From Acidobacteriota bacterium (GTDB lineage Bacteria > Acidobacteriota > Terriglobia > Terriglobales > Acidobacteriaceae), in contig JAKAFB010000001.1 in NCBI GenBank assembly GCA_021818105.1, positions 1-64,000 of the forward strand: a stretch of 64,000 bases of DNA, given 5' to 3'. Made by a program: the position numbers and the translations under genes. Every line of letters begins with the position of its first letter. Position 1 is the stretch's first letter. Shown piece by piece: positions 40,212 through 50,294 of the stretch. A model generated the notes under the pieces. The model had not been told where the DNA came from, searched no databases, and was given only the letters and a program-made list of their open reading frames with translations.

Positions 40212-41669
40212 ATGGTGCAGGATACAGGAATTCAGCGAACAATAGCTCGTTGCGCTGTGCTCACCGCTATCGCCGGCCTGCTTGTCATGGCGTTCTCGCG
40301 CGTTCCGTTGGCGAATAGGACGACCATCGCCCTCTCATTTCTGGTGCTGATTCTCTTTGTGGCGTACCGATGGCGGCTGGCAGTTTCGCTCTATCTCTCC
40401 ATTCTTTGCACAGTACTTTATAACGTATTCTTTCTGCCGCCCATCGGAAGACTGACAATTTCTGATCCGCAGAATTGGGTCGCGCTTGCCAGCTTCCTGC
40501 TCGCAAGTGTGCTGGTCAGCCACTTGTCTGAGCGCGAACGCCGCCAGGCAGAGACATCTGAAGCGAGACGGCACGATGTGGAACTGCTGTATCGCTTGAG
40601 TCAAAGGCTGCTGGTACAGGACGAGGTAAAGGAGCTTGCGCGCAGTACTCCCTCTATTCTCGCAGCGGTCTTTGGCTTTCGGGCTGTGGCACTGTATGCA
40701 GCTGCTGCAGATGTGGTGTTCTACTCGGACCCAGACAAGATACTGGTGGCCTCCGCTGATCTGAAGGGAGCGGAGCTCAATGCCGAGGAACTTGTGACGG
40801 ACCACGACGGCATGAAGATCATCCAATTGCGCATTGGTATGCAGCATGCGCTCGGACGGCTTGCAGTCACCGATTCCGGACTGACCACGTCAATGTATGA
40901 GGCGATTGGGAGTCTCGTCTCTGTTGCACTGGAGCGGGCCGCCGCGCTGGAAAGGACAAGCCGCGTAGAGGCTGCGCGCGAAAGTGAGAGGCTGCGCAGC
41001 GCGCTGGTTGACTCGGTCACGCATGATCTTCGCACGCCCCTGACGGCCATTCGCGCTGCGGCTACTACCTTGCAGGGCCAGCCCGATATGCCTGAGTTGG
41101 AGCGGAATGACCTGATTGCAGTGGTTGAGGAAGAGAGCAAGCGACTTGATCACCTGATTGGTCAGGCAATTGAGATGGCTAAATTGGACTCCCAATCTTT
41201 GCGCCTGGAAATTCAGCCACAAGATGTCCGCGAATTGATAGAGCTGACCGTCGAGCACATGCAATCCACACTGCAACAGCATCCAATCCAGATCGAGGTG
41301 CCGGCTAAGCTCCCAGCTGTGCGCATGGACCGCTCACTTATGCAGCGGGTGCTACAGCATCTCCTGGAGAATGCGGCCGTTTATTCGCCTCCGAAGGAAC
41401 CAATCACTATAGCAGCGCGCATTGAGGAGAATCGCTTGCTCATTGCTATCAGTGACCGCGGACCGGGGATTGATGCAGATGAGTTGCCTTTCATCTTTGA
41501 CAAATATTATCGAGGCAAGCGCCAGAAAGGCAGCGTGAGAGGTACGGGCATGGGACTAGCCATTGTCCGTGCAATTCTGAGAACCCACCAAGGCGATATC
41601 AGTGTGGTCAGTAGCCCGGAATGTGGCACCTGCTTCACTTTCTGGATCCCGTTCAACGACTTGCCATAG
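40212..41669 (+). CDS. KdpD-like sensor histidine kinase lacking the N-terminal KdpD/USP domains
   Basis: Begins with DUF4118-type TM region (YLSILCTVLYNVFFLPPIGRLTISDPQNWVAL), then GAF-like region, HisKA SVTHDLRTPLTAIRAAATTLQ and HATPase. Confidence 0.88.
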   Translation: MVQDTGIQRTIARCAVLTAIAGLLVMAFSRVPLANRTTIALSFLVLILFVAYRWRLAVSLYLSILCTVLYNVFFLPPIGRLTISDPQNWVALASFLLASVLVSHLSERERRQAETSEARRHDVELLYRLSQRLLVQDEVKELARSTPSILAAVFGFRAVALYAAAADVVFYSDPDKILVASADLKGAELNAEELVTDHDGMKIIQLRIGMQHALGRLAVTDSGLTTSMYEAIGSLVSVALERAAALERTSRVEAARESERLRSALVDSVTHDLRTPLTAIRAAATTLQGQPDMPELERNDLIAVVEEESKRLDHLIGQAIEMAKLDSQSLRLEIQPQDVRELIELTVEHMQSTLQQHPIQIEVPAKLPAVRMDRSLMQRVLQHLLENAAVYSPPKEPITIAARIEENRLLIAISDRGPGIDADELPFIFDKYYRGKRQKGSVRGTGMGLAIVRAILRTHQGDISVVSSPECGTCFTFWIPFNDLP

Positions 41670-41689
41670 CCAGTGATCAAGAATGCTGA

Positions 41690-41943
41690 AATCGTATACG
41701 CCCTCTGTCGGTTCTATCTGCTCCCATGCCACCGGCATCGGTATAGTGTTCAGGTGCACGCGTGCCATCGCTGGAAGGATTGTGTCGGCTTGCGCTGCAG
41801 TCCCAGCAGAGGAATTCCCGAGTTCGCCGCCGAGGATCACAACGGGCTTGCCGTGTACCAGGAGTTGCCCCGTACTTGCGTCCACACGAATCGGCGATGG
41901 ACGATCCCACGGACAGCGCAGGGATGCCGGTCACTCCATGATG
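41690..41943 (-). pseudogene. N-terminal fragment of a DUF5597/GH35-like beta-galactosidase
   Basis: DASTGQLLVHGKPVVILGGELGNSSAG...LNTIPMPVAWEQIEPTEGVYDFSILDHWL; sequence then truncates. Confidence 0.5.
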
Positions 41944-41944
41944 A

Positions 41945-43486
41945 CTAATGCTGAGGTGGAGTATGTCCGATGAATTTGTCGGCCCACTCGATGAAGTACT
42001 TCATGTTCGGGGCATCTGTATGGCCGCCGTCATGCTGCCGCCACGCAAGCTGTCCGTCCAGCAGTCCGTGATTCACAGGAGGCATCTTTGCCGTACGATA
42101 GTCTCCTTCCACGTCCAGGCCTTTTGCGCCAAGCAGCTTGAAGACGCGGCTCGCATCGACTGTCGCCATAAAGCTGCCTTCGTGGTCGAGCCATTTGGCG
42201 TCGCCCTTTGCAGGAATACCATAGCTGATAAAAGTGAGCCGCGGGGCGCACAGCGCTATCAGCTCGTTCGAGTCAACGGGGATGTCGCCGGGATTCATGC
42301 TTCCAAACCATGCCTCTGCGGCGCCGTACTTCATGAAGTTGCCGGCCATCCAGTAGTACTCGTCTCCGGTGAGGCTCTCCACCGCCTCCCCAAAATTTCG
42401 CCGCAGCAGGGTTGCTCCGCCCTTGCCGGAAGATCCCACCAGCACCATGGCAAAGCGCTGGTCGTAGGCCATAGTCACCAGCGCAGCCTTCCCGTAGCGC
42501 GACACGCCTTCAATGCCCACATGCTTTGCATCCACCGCAGCGTCGGTTTCAAGGTAATCAAGTCCGCGGCTTGCTCCCCATGCCCATGCCCGCAGAGCGC
42601 CCCAGTCTTCTGGTTTGCGTGGCTGGCCTCTGTTCACCAAACCGATGACGCCTCGCGTAATGCCTATGCCGTTGTCTGCTTGCACCGTCGTGGGATCAAT
42701 CAATACAAAGCCCCATCCCGCTGCGGCCAGTTGCCATGTATTCGGCAGGCCTCCATCTTCGTTCAGCCGCGGAAACTGAAACGGAGTGGCCTTCGCCGGC
42801 TGCCAGGCCGGATATTGCTCAAACACGCCCTTCAACGAAGGGTCCTGTTGCACCAGGAGCGCCTTCCAGGCCGTGTTGATTCTTGCAAATTCATCCGCCG
42901 AGGGTTCGTGCGGATTCGGAAATCCAGCCGGTCCGAACATCATCAGCACAGGCACCGGCCCCTTGGCGTGTGCCGGCGTCACGAGCGTCATATGAATCTT
43001 CACGCTGATGGCCGGGTAGGACGAGTTTGTAACATCGCCGAACAGATCTTTCGCAACAACTGGCGTGAAGCCGATCATCTCCTGGTCCACGGCCTTTACC
43101 GTCCACGTCACCTTCGGCACATCCTTCGGAACGCGCCCATACACGTACTTTGAAAACATCTGCAGCAGTTCAGGGCGACGCTGGTTCCACCACATGGCGG
43201 GCGTCGTCACCATCCTGCCGTCGTTCAGCATGAGCGGGTCAGTGATTTTGGGGTATGGATTAGCCTTGGATTCGTCATAGTTGGCGTGGTTGGGAGCATT
43301 CTCATCGCCGCTCGGCCCCGGGCGCAGGGCCTTGATGCCAAGCTGATCCATCATGTTCTTGTGATCCTGCTCGGCGGTGAAGTTCACCGGAGGCGGAAGT
43401 GCGGCATTCTGTGCATGTGCTTTTGGCATACACACCACGCCGGGCAGGCAAAGCAATACAACGGCCAAAGTGGATAAGTAACGCAT
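41945..43486 (-). CDS. glucuronoyl esterase-like protein (CE15), secreted
   Basis: Signal peptide; EGVSRYGKAALVTMAYDQRFAMVLVGSSGKGG catalytic Ser motif; C-terminal HDGGHTDAPN. Confidence 0.8.
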   Translation of the reverse strand: MRYLSTLAVVLLCLPGVVCMPKAHAQNAALPPPVNFTAEQDHKNMMDQLGIKALRPGPSGDENAPNHANYDESKANPYPKITDPLMLNDGRMVTTPAMWWNQRRPELLQMFSKYVYGRVPKDVPKVTWTVKAVDQEMIGFTPVVAKDLFGDVTNSSYPAISVKIHMTLVTPAHAKGPVPVLMMFGPAGFPNPHEPSADEFARINTAWKALLVQQDPSLKGVFEQYPAWQPAKATPFQFPRLNEDGGLPNTWQLAAAGWGFVLIDPTTVQADNGIGITRGVIGLVNRGQPRKPEDWGALRAWAWGASRGLDYLETDAAVDAKHVGIEGVSRYGKAALVTMAYDQRFAMVLVGSSGKGGATLLRRNFGEAVESLTGDEYYWMAGNFMKYGAAEAWFGSMNPGDIPVDSNELIALCAPRLTFISYGIPAKGDAKWLDHEGSFMATVDASRVFKLLGAKGLDVEGDYRTAKMPPVNHGLLDGQLAWRQHDGGHTDAPNMKYFIEWADKFIGHTPPQH

Positions 43487-43563
43487 CTGTACGCCTCCGG
43501 GTGATATGCTTGCCTGGCTCGTAAAAAGCGATTTACTTCGGCGTCCATGGTATACCTTCAGCT

Positions 43564-44820
43564 ATGAAGCAGACACGCATTTTTGGCGTCATTACCGCTT
43601 GGACTCTTGCAGTGTGGGGTGTGTGTGCTCAGATGCCACCCGGAGCGGCAAAGGCGAGTGGCTCATGGGTGGCCACCTGGGGCGCCTCACAACAGGTCCC
43701 TGAACCGCAGAATTCCTTGTCTCCCGATGCCCTGAGCGATGTAACCCTGCGGCAGATCTTTCACCTTTCGATTGGCGGTACCGCGCTTCGTGTGCACATT
43801 TCCAACGCATTCGGAACCGATGCGCTGCATGTAACATCCGTCCATGTGGCGCGACCGATTTCGCCTTTGTCGCCGGCCATCCATCCCGCGAGCGATCGCG
43901 CATTGACCTTCGCCGGCAAGGAAGAGATTACCGTGCCGCCTGGTGCCGAGTTTATCTCGGACCCGTTGAAGTACTCTGTCGCGCCCCTCTCGGACCTCGC
44001 GGTGACCTTTCATCTGGATGAGCCTCCAGCACGCCAGACAGGCCATCCAGGATCTCGCGCGACGTCCTACTACGTGCATGGCAACGCGGTCGGCTCGGCC
44101 AATCTTGCGGGTCCGGGACAGGTGGACCACTGGTATCAGATCTCAGAGATTGATGTGCCCGCCACTCCTGGCGCGAGAGCCATTGTTGCCCTCGGTGACT
44201 CCATTACCGACGGCCACGGCGCGACAACCAACGGCAATGACCGCTGGACGGATGTGCTGGCGCAACGGTTGCAGGCTTCCCCGGCCACGCGCGATGTTGG
44301 TGTTTCAAATCAAGGCATAGGAGGCAATCACCTTCTCACGGATGGCCTTGGCCCGAATGTTCTCGCACGCTTTGATCGCGATGTGCTGGCTCCCGCGGGT
44401 GTGCAATGGGTCATCGTGTTCGAGGGAGTGAACGATCTGGGCGGTCTGGCGCGCAACGGCGAGGTGCCTGCGGCCGGGCACGCAGAAAGAGTGCAGCGCG
44501 TGCTGGCAGCTTACGAGCAGATCATCATGCGTGCGCATGCACACGGACTGCGCGTGTACGGTGCCACCATCACGCCTTATGTCGGCTCAAGCTACTATCA
44601 TCCGGGCCCGCTCAGCGAAGCGGACCGTCAGGCAGTCAATCAATGGATTCGCAAGCCGGGGCATTTCGATGCGGTCATCGATTTCGATGCAGTCGTGCGC
44701 GACCCGCAGCAGCCCGATCGGCTTTTGCCGGCCTTTGACTGCGGCGACCACCTGCACCCTTCGCCCGCAGGATACAAGGCAATGGCGGACGCAATTCCCT
44801 TGAGCCTGTTCAGCGAGTAA
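43564..44820 (+). CDS. SGNH/GDSL hydrolase family protein
   Basis: Signal peptide; ALGDSITDGHG block I, VSNQGIGGNHLL, GVNDLGG, C-terminal DCGDHLHPSPAGYKAMADAI. Confidence 0.9.
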   Translation: MKQTRIFGVITAWTLAVWGVCAQMPPGAAKASGSWVATWGASQQVPEPQNSLSPDALSDVTLRQIFHLSIGGTALRVHISNAFGTDALHVTSVHVARPISPLSPAIHPASDRALTFAGKEEITVPPGAEFISDPLKYSVAPLSDLAVTFHLDEPPARQTGHPGSRATSYYVHGNAVGSANLAGPGQVDHWYQISEIDVPATPGARAIVALGDSITDGHGATTNGNDRWTDVLAQRLQASPATRDVGVSNQGIGGNHLLTDGLGPNVLARFDRDVLAPAGVQWVIVFEGVNDLGGLARNGEVPAAGHAERVQRVLAAYEQIIMRAHAHGLRVYGATITPYVGSSYYHPGPLSEADRQAVNQWIRKPGHFDAVIDFDAVVRDPQQPDRLLPAFDCGDHLHPSPAGYKAMADAIPLSLFSE

Positions 44821-44916
44821 CTGATTCTTGTCATCGGCGCTAGAGCCCTTGCAGAGTGCACGGTTGCCTGTGAGATTCGCGGTGTAACGTCTAGGAAATT
44901 CGGATGGATTTCTGGC

Positions 44917-45096
44917 TCAGCGCGCAATGAAGTACATCAGCCAGCTCAGAACAATCGCGGAGCCGACGAACAGCACAAAGCAGTACAGCCCGTAGCGAAA
45001 CATGCGTCGTGGCGTATCCCGTTGTGTGATGCCGAAGACCACAGAAGCAAAGAGGGCAAAAAGCACCAGCGCGGTGAAGTGAGAAGGGCTGAACAT
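44917..45096 (-). CDS. small membrane protein (59 aa)
   Basis: MFSPSHFTALVLFALFASVVFGITQRDTPRRMFRYGLYCFVLFVGSAIVLSWLMYFIAR*; start overlaps the stop of the upstream gene (TGATG). Confidence 0.7.
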   Translation of the reverse strand: MFSPSHFTALVLFALFASVVFGITQRDTPRRMFRYGLYCFVLFVGSAIVLSWLMYFIAR

Positions 45097-45503
45097 CAGG
45101 CCTTTCTCCCGGTGCGCAGGTTGTGGGCATCCACGGCGGCGATCACGTTCAGCAGACCTGCAACCACGATGAAGCGTGTGCCGTAGTCCGCTGTCGTCAC
45201 CTGCACAGAGTCAGCGCCTAGCCCCAGCACCCGACTGGCGAAGTAGAGGATCCCATTTCCGAGGTCACCCACCAGGCCCAGCATGTCCAGAATGTCGTGG
45301 GCATTGGAATAGACCTTGCCCTGCATGGCGATGCCCAGCGAAAACATGCACAGGATGGACACGGCCAGCAATGCTCCGCGGCCCCACTTGCGCACCAGAA
45401 AGTGGCCCGCGCCGGGCACCAGCCATCCGGCAATCAACGGCAGGTATACAAAACCCGCCATCGAACCCCTGCCGGCGGCATTCTTGTCTGTTGAAGTGAC
45501 CAT
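45096..45503 (-). CDS. DUF6677-type small membrane protein
   Basis: YLPLIAGWLVPGAGHFLVRKWGRGALLAVSILCMFSLGIAMQG. Confidence 0.7.
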   Translation of the reverse strand: MVTSTDKNAAGRGSMAGFVYLPLIAGWLVPGAGHFLVRKWGRGALLAVSILCMFSLGIAMQGKVYSNAHDILDMLGLVGDLGNGILYFASRVLGLGADSVQVTTADYGTRFIVVAGLLNVIAAVDAHNLRTGRKA

Positions 45504-45568
45504 TCCTTCTTGACTATATCTTACCGGACACGCGGTAGTCCGCGCGGATGGGTGATCCGAACTGCTGG

Positions 45569-46759
45569 CTAAACTCGAACAAGTTCCTTCTGGATGCGGC
45601 CCGTGACCCAAGCTTTGCCCGGGGCCGTCATCATATTCACTTCACTGCGCACGCCAAATTCCGGCAGGTAAATCCCCGGCTCCACAGAGAAGCAGGTGTC
45701 GGCTAGCAGGCGGCGCTCATCATGTGTCTCCAGGTTGTCAAGGTGCGCACCCGGCCCATGGATCTCACGCGCGATGTTGTGTCCTGTGCGGTGTGTGAAG
45801 TACTCCCCCAGGTGCGCCGCCTGGATGACGTTGCGAGCTGCATCGTCCGCCTCATAACCGCAGATGGGCCTGCCCTCGGCAAATGCCGCTTCCACGGCCG
45901 TGATGGCCGCATCGCGCGCTTTGCACACCGTCCGGAAGACCTGCTGCTCGCGCTCAGTGGGTTCGCGGCCAATGACGCCTGTCCAGGTAATGTCATAAAA
46001 CACGCTGTCGGGCTGGTCGAGGCGCCCCCAAATGTCGATGAGGATGAAGTCACCCTCGCGAATCGGTCTGCAATGTTCGGCGGTCGGCTCATAGTGAGAG
46101 TCGGAAGTGTTGGCATTCACGCTCACGTTCGGGCCGTTCTCCCACACAAGCCCTTCACGGCGCATCGCCTCGCTCAGCCATGCTACATGGTCAAACTCTG
46201 TGACCCGGCCGGCAGAACCCTGCGGTGGACGCAGGCGTCGCCCAAGCTCCAGCCAGCCTTCAGCCAGGATTGCGTCAATGGCGCGCTGCGCTGTGGCGTG
46301 CGTAGCCTTCTGTTGTTCGCTGAGTACGGCTTCAAACTGGCTGACGAGATCAGCCGAGCTCACGATGTGTTTGCCTATCCCACGCAGAAACTCCACGGTC
46401 CCGGCATCCACCATGGAAACGTACATGATGGCGTTGTTGGGCGAGTACTGCATGGCAATGCGGTGTGCTCCGCCCAGCATGGCCTCCAGTCCACCTGCCA
46501 GTTCCTGCCAGCTTGAGTAAAGCCCCTTGGTCCCCGGCAGCGCGTCCAGTCGCCCCTGCTCGATGCGATGCACCAGTTTGCGCGGCTCTCCCGCAGCAGG
46601 CACCAAGTAGTACCACCGCCGCGTGACATGAGCCTTCTCATCCAGGCCCAGAATGCGCTCGCCGATGGGATCACGATGGTGATGGTCGTAGAAGAGCCAG
46701 CCGTCAATGCCGGCTTCACGCAAAGCCGCTTGGATCGCCTCAAGGTTCATGCTGGTCAT
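45569..46759 (-). CDS. M24 family metallopeptidase (Xaa-Pro aminopeptidase-like)
   Basis: LIDIWGRLDQPDSVFYDITWTGVIG, FTHRTGHNIAREIHGPGAHLDN, FSVEPGIYLPEFGVRSEVN. Confidence 0.9.
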   Translation of the reverse strand: MTSMNLEAIQAALREAGIDGWLFYDHHHRDPIGERILGLDEKAHVTRRWYYLVPAAGEPRKLVHRIEQGRLDALPGTKGLYSSWQELAGGLEAMLGGAHRIAMQYSPNNAIMYVSMVDAGTVEFLRGIGKHIVSSADLVSQFEAVLSEQQKATHATAQRAIDAILAEGWLELGRRLRPPQGSAGRVTEFDHVAWLSEAMRREGLVWENGPNVSVNANTSDSHYEPTAEHCRPIREGDFILIDIWGRLDQPDSVFYDITWTGVIGREPTEREQQVFRTVCKARDAAITAVEAAFAEGRPICGYEADDAARNVIQAAHLGEYFTHRTGHNIAREIHGPGAHLDNLETHDERRLLADTCFSVEPGIYLPEFGVRSEVNMMTAPGKAWVTGRIQKELVRV

Positions 46760-46865
46760 TCTACGCGCTCAAGGAGCGCACAACAGGGGAGGATCCTCAC
46801 TACCTTACACTTCTCTCAGGGTGCAGGGCGGGTTGTGCTCTGCGCCTGTGCCGGGAAGCAGGTGC

Positions 46866-47324
46866 CTACAACGCGGCCAGCGCGTCGCTTTCACCCTGGA
46901 ACAGACCTGCGTACTTTGTGATACCCACCATGGTGAAGACCTTGATGAAGTGGGGCGAAAGACCAAAGACAAAGACTTTTTGCCCTGCATTGGAAGCCTC
47001 AATCAACATCTGGATCACCAAGGCAATGCCGCTCGAATTGATGTATTCCACCTTGCTAAAGTCCAGCAACACGAGCTTGGCCGAATCCTTCGGCAGCGTT
47101 TGGTATGTGCCAAGGACAGCTTCCTTCGAGGTGCTAGCTATATCGCCCTCAAAGCGTAGTACGGCAACCGGATGCCCGGCAGGGGAAGTAATCTGCTCGA
47201 TGCGCGCCTTCGTTTCGTTCTGCACGATCTCGTGTCTCCGTATTCCTTGTGTTATTCCGACTCCCCGTCCAGCCGAATGACTAGACGGACATAGCTGCTC
47301 TTCCCATCGGTGCCCTTCACCCAT
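46866..47324 (-). CDS. STAS-domain anti-sigma factor antagonist
   Basis: LVLLDFSKVEYINSSGIALVIQMLIEA; start position uncertain (possibly ~47231). Confidence 0.85.
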   Translation of the reverse strand: MGEGHRWEEQLCPSSHSAGRGVGITQGIRRHEIVQNETKARIEQITSPAGHPVAVLRFEGDIASTSKEAVLGTYQTLPKDSAKLVLLDFSKVEYINSSGIALVIQMLIEASNAGQKVFVFGLSPHFIKVFTMVGITKYAGLFQGESDALAAL

Positions 47325-47698
47325 TCGGCCTCATCCACGAGAGCCTGAATGAGAAACATCCCCATGCCCCGCGGATCTTCCTCACCATGGATCTTGCGGT
47401 CGATGTTGGGTTTGGGAGGCAGTGTTCTCAGGCCTTTGCCATCGTCAATCACTTTCACTTCCAGCGAGTCACCGCCGGCTGAAAGCACAACGCCGACGGA
47501 GAGGCTCTCATTCAGCCGGTTGCCGTGTTCGATGGCGTTGATGCATGCCTCGGCCACGGCAGTCTTCAGATCCTCGATGCGGTCCTCTTTGAAACCCATC
47601 AGCTTGGCGACGGCCGCGGCAGTGCTCATGGCTACCTTTTCATAGCCGAGCCTGGAGGGTAGCCTCACCTCTACATTTGTGGCCTTCACCTTATTCAT
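47252..47698 (-). CDS. RsbW/SpoIIAB-like ATP-binding anti-sigma kinase
   Basis: AVAEACINAIEHGNRLNE and VIDDGKGL...DPRGMGMFLIQALVDE. Confidence 0.88.
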   Translation of the reverse strand: MNKVKATNVEVRLPSRLGYEKVAMSTAAAVAKLMGFKEDRIEDLKTAVAEACINAIEHGNRLNESLSVGVVLSAGGDSLEVKVIDDGKGLRTLPPKPNIDRKIHGEEDPRGMGMFLIQALVDEAEWVKGTDGKSSYVRLVIRLDGESE

Positions 47699-48909
47699 TC
47701 GTTTGTCTCCGGCACAACTGCTCCCCGGCAAACAGCCATTGCGCTCATATCGTCCGCCTGGGGTCCGCCCTCACCGAAATCTCCAAGGGTAGTCCATAAC
47801 GCATCGAGGATATCATCTGCCTTTTGCGCAGGGCATCTCGAAAACTCCTCCAAGAGCCGTTCCGGACCAAATTCTTCATCCCCTCGAAAAACTTCCGTTA
47901 ATCCATCGGTATAAAACAGGAGCCGGGAACCGGGGGTAAACAGGCATTCCTGGCTGGTGTATCTCATGCCAGGCAGCAGCCCCAACGGGGTCCCTGAGGA
48001 GTCGAACTGGCAGATTTGACCATCCGGCTGCACCAGGAATCCGGGATTATGCCCGGCATTCACCACCTCGACGTGTCCGCTCTCGGGGTGCAGCCGGAGG
48101 AAGATGGCGGTCACGTAGCGTCTGCGCGCCTCTTCTCCCTCGTTCCAGTGGTGCTCATTCATGCGCATGGCCAATTCTTCCATTGACAATCCACTCACCA
48201 CCATTGCTCGAAAGGCCGAGCGGAAGCTTGACGCCATAATGGCCGAGGCCAGCCCTTTGCCGGCCACATCTGCCACAGCCAACAGCAGGCTGTGATCAGG
48301 CAGCTCCACAATGTCCAGATAGTCGCCACCCACCTCGTAACACGTTATGGAGCGGAAACCCAGCGAATAGCCGGGAATGCTGGGCAGTGACTGTGGCAGA
48401 AGCGAGCGCTGAATGTTCCGTGCCGCATCCAGATCCTGCTGCACGCGCGCCCATTGCAGGTTCCGTTCGTGGTTGCGTGCGTTCTCCAGAGCCACCGCTG
48501 CCTGCAGCGCCAGGCCCTCTAGAAAATCCGCTTCATAGATGGTCAAATCGCGGCCGTCTGGCGGTGCCACCAGCAACTCGGTCATGCGGCGCCCCGCGCG
48601 ATCCAACAGGGGATACGCAGGCAGAGCAGCCGTTTCCGCGGTCACATTGTCGCCGATGGAGGGCGGATCTCCATAGCTTAGCCCGGTGCCCAGAAAGGTC
48701 GCTCCGGCCATCTCCAACTCGCGCACCACGATGCGCAGCACCTGCTGCAGCACGTCCTCTTCGCGAATGGTTGAGTGAACCTGCCGCGAAGCCTCCAGCA
48801 GCGCTTGCAGGCGCGCAACCTGCTGTTGCAGGTCAATGGTTTCATCATTGCCTGGCAAGTGAAAACCCGTTGCCATTCCCATGACCCCCGTGGCTTCCCA
48901 CTCTAACAC
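47695..48909 (-). CDS. GAF/SpoIIE-type PP2C serine phosphatase
   Basis: DLDAARNIQRSLLPQSLPSIPGYSLGFRS, VGGDYLDIVELPDHSLLLAVADVAGKGLASAIMAS, FYTDGLTEV. Confidence 0.92.
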   Translation of the reverse strand: MLEWEATGVMGMATGFHLPGNDETIDLQQQVARLQALLEASRQVHSTIREEDVLQQVLRIVVRELEMAGATFLGTGLSYGDPPSIGDNVTAETAALPAYPLLDRAGRRMTELLVAPPDGRDLTIYEADFLEGLALQAAVALENARNHERNLQWARVQQDLDAARNIQRSLLPQSLPSIPGYSLGFRSITCYEVGGDYLDIVELPDHSLLLAVADVAGKGLASAIMASSFRSAFRAMVVSGLSMEELAMRMNEHHWNEGEEARRRYVTAIFLRLHPESGHVEVVNAGHNPGFLVQPDGQICQFDSSGTPLGLLPGMRYTSQECLFTPGSRLLFYTDGLTEVFRGDEEFGPERLLEEFSRCPAQKADDILDALWTTLGDFGEGGPQADDMSAMAVCRGAVVPETNE

Positions 48910-49735
48910 GGCAGCCGGGGTTAGGGGGAAACCACCATGTCCGCTGATTTATTCTGCGAACGTGCCCAATACCCTGTCTGTCGCCATGATTGCCATGAAC
49001 GAGGAGGCGAACCTGCCCCGCACGCTGGAGAGCGTGCGCTGGGCCAACGAAATCATTCTCGTTGATTCCGGCTCGAAGGACCGGACAATTGAAATCGCGC
49101 GGTCCTTCGGTGCCAAAACCAGCTACCACGCCTTCGGCGGGCACGGAGAGCAGAAAAACGTTGCCCTTGATTTGTGCACATCAGACTGGATCCTCCTGCT
49201 CGATGCAGACGAGGTCCTCTCCCCGGAACTGCAGGCGGAAATCCGCGAACTGCTGAACGGCCAGCCAAAGTGCGATGCCTACTGGATTCCCCGCCTGAAT
49301 TTTTACTTTGGCAAGTGGATTCGCCACGGTGGTTTCTATCCCGATCACAAGCTGCGGCTCTTCCGGCGTGGCACTGCCCGCTTGAGCGAGGGCGTCGGCC
49401 CGCACAGCACGCCGCAATTCAAGGGGCCGCGCGGCAAGCTGAAACACGATATGCTCCACTACGCCTACCCCACGCTGGCCATTTATCTGGAGCACATGAA
49501 CCGCTATAGCAGCGAAATTGCCAAGCTCCTATACCAGTGCGGCCGTACCAGCCGATCCCTTCCGGTGTTCGTTTGGAACGCTATCCTGAACCCGGCGGCT
49601 ACGTTTATCTATAACTATTTCTTCCGATTAGGCTTTCTTGATGGCCGCGAAGGCCTGCTGCTGCACCTGAACCACTCCGTCTATATCCACTGGAAGTTCA
49701 TCAAGGCGTGGTGGCTTAGCCAGGGCAGGGAATAG
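48881..49735 (+). CDS. family 2 glycosyltransferase (LPS core/WaaE-like)
   Basis: LSVAMIAMNEEANLPRTLESVRWANEIILVDSGSKDRTIEIARSFGAKT, DWILLLDADEVLSPEL; start may be ~48962. Confidence 0.92.
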   Translation: MTPVASHSNTAAGVRGKPPCPLIYSANVPNTLSVAMIAMNEEANLPRTLESVRWANEIILVDSGSKDRTIEIARSFGAKTSYHAFGGHGEQKNVALDLCTSDWILLLDADEVLSPELQAEIRELLNGQPKCDAYWIPRLNFYFGKWIRHGGFYPDHKLRLFRRGTARLSEGVGPHSTPQFKGPRGKLKHDMLHYAYPTLAIYLEHMNRYSSEIAKLLYQCGRTSRSLPVFVWNAILNPAATFIYNYFFRLGFLDGREGLLLHLNHSVYIHWKFIKAWWLSQGRE

Positions 49736-49762
49736 CTCCTGCAGTTCCGCTGCCCCGCACCA

Positions 49763-50242
49763 CTAAATGTGGCAGTGAGAGAGGCCGCGCTTCTCCAGAT
49801 ACCGCTGGTGATAATCCTCTGCGCGCCAGAACGTCTGCGCAGGCTCAACCTTCGTCACAATGCGCTTAGGCTTGTAACGTCCCTCGGTGGTCAATTGCTC
49901 AATCTTCTCGCGCGCCGCCGCTTCCTGCTCTGGGGAGTGGAAGAAAATAGCCGAGCGGTACTGCGTGCCCCAGTCTGGTCCCTGCCGATTGAGGGTAGTC
50001 GGGTCGTGGAGCGAGAAAAATGCGTCTAGCAACTGCTCGTAGCCTACCCGCTCCGTGTCGAACTCCAGTTCCACCACCTCAGCGTGCCCGGTCTGGTCCG
50101 TGCACACGTCCTTGTAGGTGGGCTGATCCAGCGTGCCGCCTTCATAGCCCACCGCGGTTGAAGTTACACCGGGGATGGAGGCGAAAGCCGCCTCCACTCC
50201 CCAGAAACATCCGGCTGCAAACGTCGCCTTTTCGATGCTCAT
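49763..50242 (-). CDS. msrA: peptide-methionine (S)-S-oxide reductase
   Basis: [53 protein letters not shown]. Confidence 0.97.
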   Translation of the reverse strand: MSIEKATFAAGCFWGVEAAFASIPGVTSTAVGYEGGTLDQPTYKDVCTDQTGHAEVVELEFDTERVGYEQLLDAFFSLHDPTTLNRQGPDWGTQYRSAIFFHSPEQEAAAREKIEQLTTEGRYKPKRIVTKVEPAQTFWRAEDYHQRYLEKRGLSHCHI

Positions 50243-50294
50243 GGCAGATAGGATGCCACAGCCTCGAGTTGGGAGCAGCTTTTGTTCCGCGCTT

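Noticed and set aside
41948-43153. 401-aa plus-strand ORF opposite the CE15 esterase
   Set aside because: Antisense shadow; no recognisable domain, and the minus-strand frame has signal peptide and catalytic motif.
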